This document shows, piece by piece, positions 62,412 through 64,000 of a stretch of 64,000 bases of DNA. The notes below the pieces were generated by a model, which was not told the origin of the DNA, did no database searches, and worked only from the letters and a program-made list of their open reading frames with translations. This stretch comes from an uncultured Clostridia bacterium (GTDB lineage Bacteria > Bacillota > Clostridia > Christensenellales > UBA1242). Both the position numbers and the translations under genes were made by a program. The DNA lies in contig CAKVLG010000002.1 of assembly GCA_934756675.1 (NCBI GenBank), positions 62,001 to 126,000 of the forward strand, in the 5' to 3' direction. Numbering within the stretch: position 1 is the stretch's first letter; each line of letters begins with the position of its first letter.

Positions 62412-62538
62412 TTTCTCGGCAAAATTTTGCATTCTAGTTCAGAAATTAAAAAAATCTCAGACAGTTATGTACGATTAAGTACACGCCTGCCTGAGATTTT
62501 TTTATTTCTTTCTATAATATCAAAATTTTGCCGAGAAA
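62412..62538. repeat. Large nested palindrome (127 bp) after fakA
   Basis: The outer arms TTTCTCGGCAAAATTTTG (62412-62429) and CAAAATTTTGCCGAGAAA (62521-62538) are perfect 18-bp inverted repeats. A second stem of 19 pairs with one bulge joins 62441-62460 and 62491-62509 (core AAAAAAATCTCAG/CTGAGATTTTTTT). The centre adds CAG/CTG and TGTAC/GTACA around GATTAA. The inner stem can serve as a terminator for fakA; the whole looks like a MITE-like or cruciform element with no coding content. Confidence 0.85.
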
Positions 62539-62551
62539 TAAATAACTTCGC

Positions 62552-62579
62552 AGCGGCTGGTGTTAAGTCGCTTTTTTTA
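62552..62579 (+). terminator. Second terminator downstream of fakA
   Basis: AGCGGCT (62552-62558) pairs with AGTCGCT (62566-62572), one G-T pair, over 7 nt, and a T7 run follows. Confidence 0.65.
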
Positions 62580-62663
62580 TTTTCAGTGCTTGACATCTTG
62601 AGCGGATTTGTAGTAGTAGTTCTGAAAATAAAGCAGCAATCTTATTTGTAATGTGAAATGCAT

Positions 62664-62812
62664 GAAGTAGATTTTTCGGCGCGGCTTGGTGCCTTGCTCA
62701 AAATGACCAGGTGGGTGGTTTGGTGTAGTATCAAAAAATAGATGTAGTGGTTTTTAAGTTTTCAGTCCATGTCATTCAGAGAAACACGCGAGTGTTTCGA
62801 AGAATCTACTTT
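62664..62812. repeat. Pair of inverted REP-like elements
   Basis: One unit (62664-62708) begins AAGTAGATTTTTCG and ends near AAAATGAC. The other (62771-62812) is its inverse, with GTCATTCAG at one end and CGAAGAATCTACTTT at the other. The right unit holds the perfect stem GAAACAC-GCGA-GTGTTTC and the left has GGCGC/GTGCC at the same place. This AAGTAGATTCTTCG...AATGAC layout resembles widely dispersed bacterial extragenic palindromes. Its two copies face each other across about 60 bp. Confidence 0.65.
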
Positions 62813-62936
62813 GTACTCATAATTCTGTAAATAAAAAGCAGACTATTGTGTAAACAAACAAAGCGGTAAAAAATTAGCACAATATAAAAATAAGCGGAAT
62901 TCAATTTAAAATTGGTTTTGTTGTAGGGTGTATGTG

Positions 62937-62945
62937 TGGTATAAT
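62937..62945 (+). promoter_or_regulatory. Extended -10 promoter of recG
   Basis: TGGTATAAT is a perfect extended -10. A possible TTGTTG at 62918-62923 has a 16-nt spacer. The -10 ends only 6 nt before the ATG at 62952, so transcription probably begins at the start codon. Confidence 0.7.
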
Positions 62946-62951
62946 TAAGTC

Positions 62952-64000
62952 ATGTTGGTTGAAGAATTAAATGGCGTTGGAAGTAAGCGTGCAGCTGTTT
63001 TAAACGAAAACGGCATTTTTACTATTGACGATATTCTCAACTATTTTCCTAAAAAGTATATTGACTTGTCGAATGCTGAAACGTTTAAAATGGACGGCAA
63101 AAACCGACTGATAAAAGTAACTACAATAGAAGATGCTAAAGTTGTTCGTTTGCGTGGTGGACTTAATTATACCAGCATTAAAGTTATTGATGAAGATAAT
63201 TACAAATTCACTTGTGTTTGGTTCAACCAACCATATATGAAAGCTAATTTAAAAGTAAATACCGATTACTTCTTTTATGGCAAAAATTCTCCAAAGAAAA
63301 AGAATTATTTTGTTGTTCAAATGACAATAAAAGACACAAATGCAAGCATGTTGTCTATCTACAAAACAATGGAAGGTATTGGTCAACAAACCATTAAAAA
63401 CTTGATTGACCAATCATTTAAGGTGTCAGATTTTTGGTCTGCCTTTGACAAAAATTTACCATTGTCATTGGCATATAAGTACTTACATAACCCACAAAAT
63501 TCAAGCGAGTTAATTGATGCAAAAGCTCGTGTTAATTTCGAAGATGCAGCTTATATTTGTGCTGCAACTAAATTTAATAAAAACATTAATAAAGTGCAAA
63601 AAACGCAAAATTATACAAATTTAAGTGAAATATTGTGTTATTTTTGCAATATTTTGCCATTTTCTTTATCTGAAAGTCAATTAAAAGTGATAAAAGAATT
63701 AAATAATGATTTTGAAAAAATCTATCCTATAAACAGAATAATTGATGGCGATGTTGGGTCTGGTAAAACTGTTATAGCTTTTTATGCAATGCTGGTTGCA
63801 AGCAAAAATAGTTATCAATCAGTCATGCTTGCACCAACTGAATTACTTGCCAAGCAACATTACTTAAATGCAATAAAACTTTTTGGAAAAGACAATTGCA
63901 TGTTTCTTTCGTCACAAACAAAATCAAAAGAGTTAAGCCGCATTCAAGAAAATGGCTCACTTATGATATTTGGTACACAATCTGTTTTTTCAGGTAAGGT
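62952..64000 (+). CDS. recG: ATP-dependent DNA helicase RecG, partial (C-terminus beyond window)
   Basis: The first 349 codons of a branch-migration helicase that regresses stalled forks. The N-terminal wedge OB-fold domain runs from 'GVGSKRAAVLNENGI' to about 230; 'DGDVGSGKTVIA' is Walker A (about 264-275), followed by 'MLAPTELLAKQHY' and 'GTQSVF' at the window edge. No Shine-Dalgarno precedes the ATG and the promoter -10 is 6 nt upstream. In Bacillus recG follows fakA-sdaAB-sdaAA; here it follows fakA after a 540-bp noncoding island. Confidence 0.95.
   Translation, partial: MLVEELNGVGSKRAAVLNENGIFTIDDILNYFPKKYIDLSNAETFKMDGKNRLIKVTTIEDAKVVRLRGGLNYTSIKVIDEDNYKFTCVWFNQPYMKANLKVNTDYFFYGKNSPKKKNYFVVQMTIKDTNASMLSIYKTMEGIGQQTIKNLIDQSFKVSDFWSAFDKNLPLSLAYKYLHNPQNSSELIDAKARVNFEDAAYICAATKFNKNINKVQKTQNYTNLSEILCYFCNILPFSLSESQLKVIKELNNDFEKIYPINRIIDGDVGSGKTVIAFYAMLVASKNSYQSVMLAPTELLAKQHYLNAIKLFGKDNCMFLSSQTKSKELSRIQENGSLMIFGTQSVFSGK

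Noticed and set aside
62427..62651. 74-codon plus-strand frame in the fakA-recG island
   Set aside because: It reads through the large palindrome and a terminator and has no ribosome site.
1..64000. tRNA genes, CRISPR arrays, riboswitches, IS transposases and integrases
   Set aside because: I saw no T-arm/anticodon patterns, regularly spaced direct repeats, known riboswitch cores, or DDE/tyrosine/serine recombinase proteins in the window.

Overview
This is an AT-rich chromosome segment from a Gram-positive, Firmicutes-type bacterium that probably sporulates. The hrcA-grpE-dnaK-dnaJ-mtaB block, rpoZ-priA-def-fmt-rlmN-rpe, and the spoVM-rpmB-asp23-fakA-recG order match Bacillus/Clostridia synteny. 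Shine-Dalgarno sites are AAGGAG-like and promoters are of sigma-A type. A pro-sigma-K-like factor and a 29-codon SpoVM gene point to endospore formation. I infer an uncultured Clostridia-like lineage; the species cannot be named from the sequence.

Layout. 1-7781 (minus): the N-terminal 2,593 codons of a giant lipoprotein that runs off the left edge. 7782-8146: divergent control region with a LexA-type SOS box, a palindrome and an orphan terminator. 8147-24503: a compact short-tailed-phage-like late cassette. It holds a sigma-region-4-like regulator, terminase, P22-type portal, scaffold, capsid, connector, gp10-like beta-propeller, tail proteins and holin. I find no integrase, replication gene, repressor, tape measure or endolysin in it. 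An SH3b membrane protein sits antisense inside it.

24597-29272: a membrane protein, then RNase J and a tRNA wobble-uridine pair (trmR-trhP). 29366-31135: sigK-like factor, RNase P RNA with a near-consensus promoter, and an unknown basic protein. 31191-36132: a transcription unit rarA-helD-pnuC-like-NADAR. 36168-37799 (minus): a protein with exactly 36-residue helical repeats that resembles eukaryotic mTERF proteins. 37919-39456: a secreted protein with a perfect consensus promoter and a glycerophosphodiesterase. 39622-48715: lepA-hemW and the CIRCE-controlled chaperone operon ending in mtaB. 49120-54077: rpsU, a small unknown, pcrA-ligA. 54162-64000: rpoZ-priA-def-fmt-rlmN-rpe, spoVM, rpmB, asp23-fakA, a 540-bp noncoding island with nested palindromes and REP-like repeats, and the start of recG.

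The parts most likely to repay follow-up are: the integrase-less capsid cassette behind an SOS box; the mTERF-like repeat protein; the rarA-helD-pnuC-NADAR unit; the unlisted SpoVM; and a set of genes without Shine-Dalgarno sites whose start codons lie 6-11 nt after a -10 element, suggesting leaderless mRNAs.
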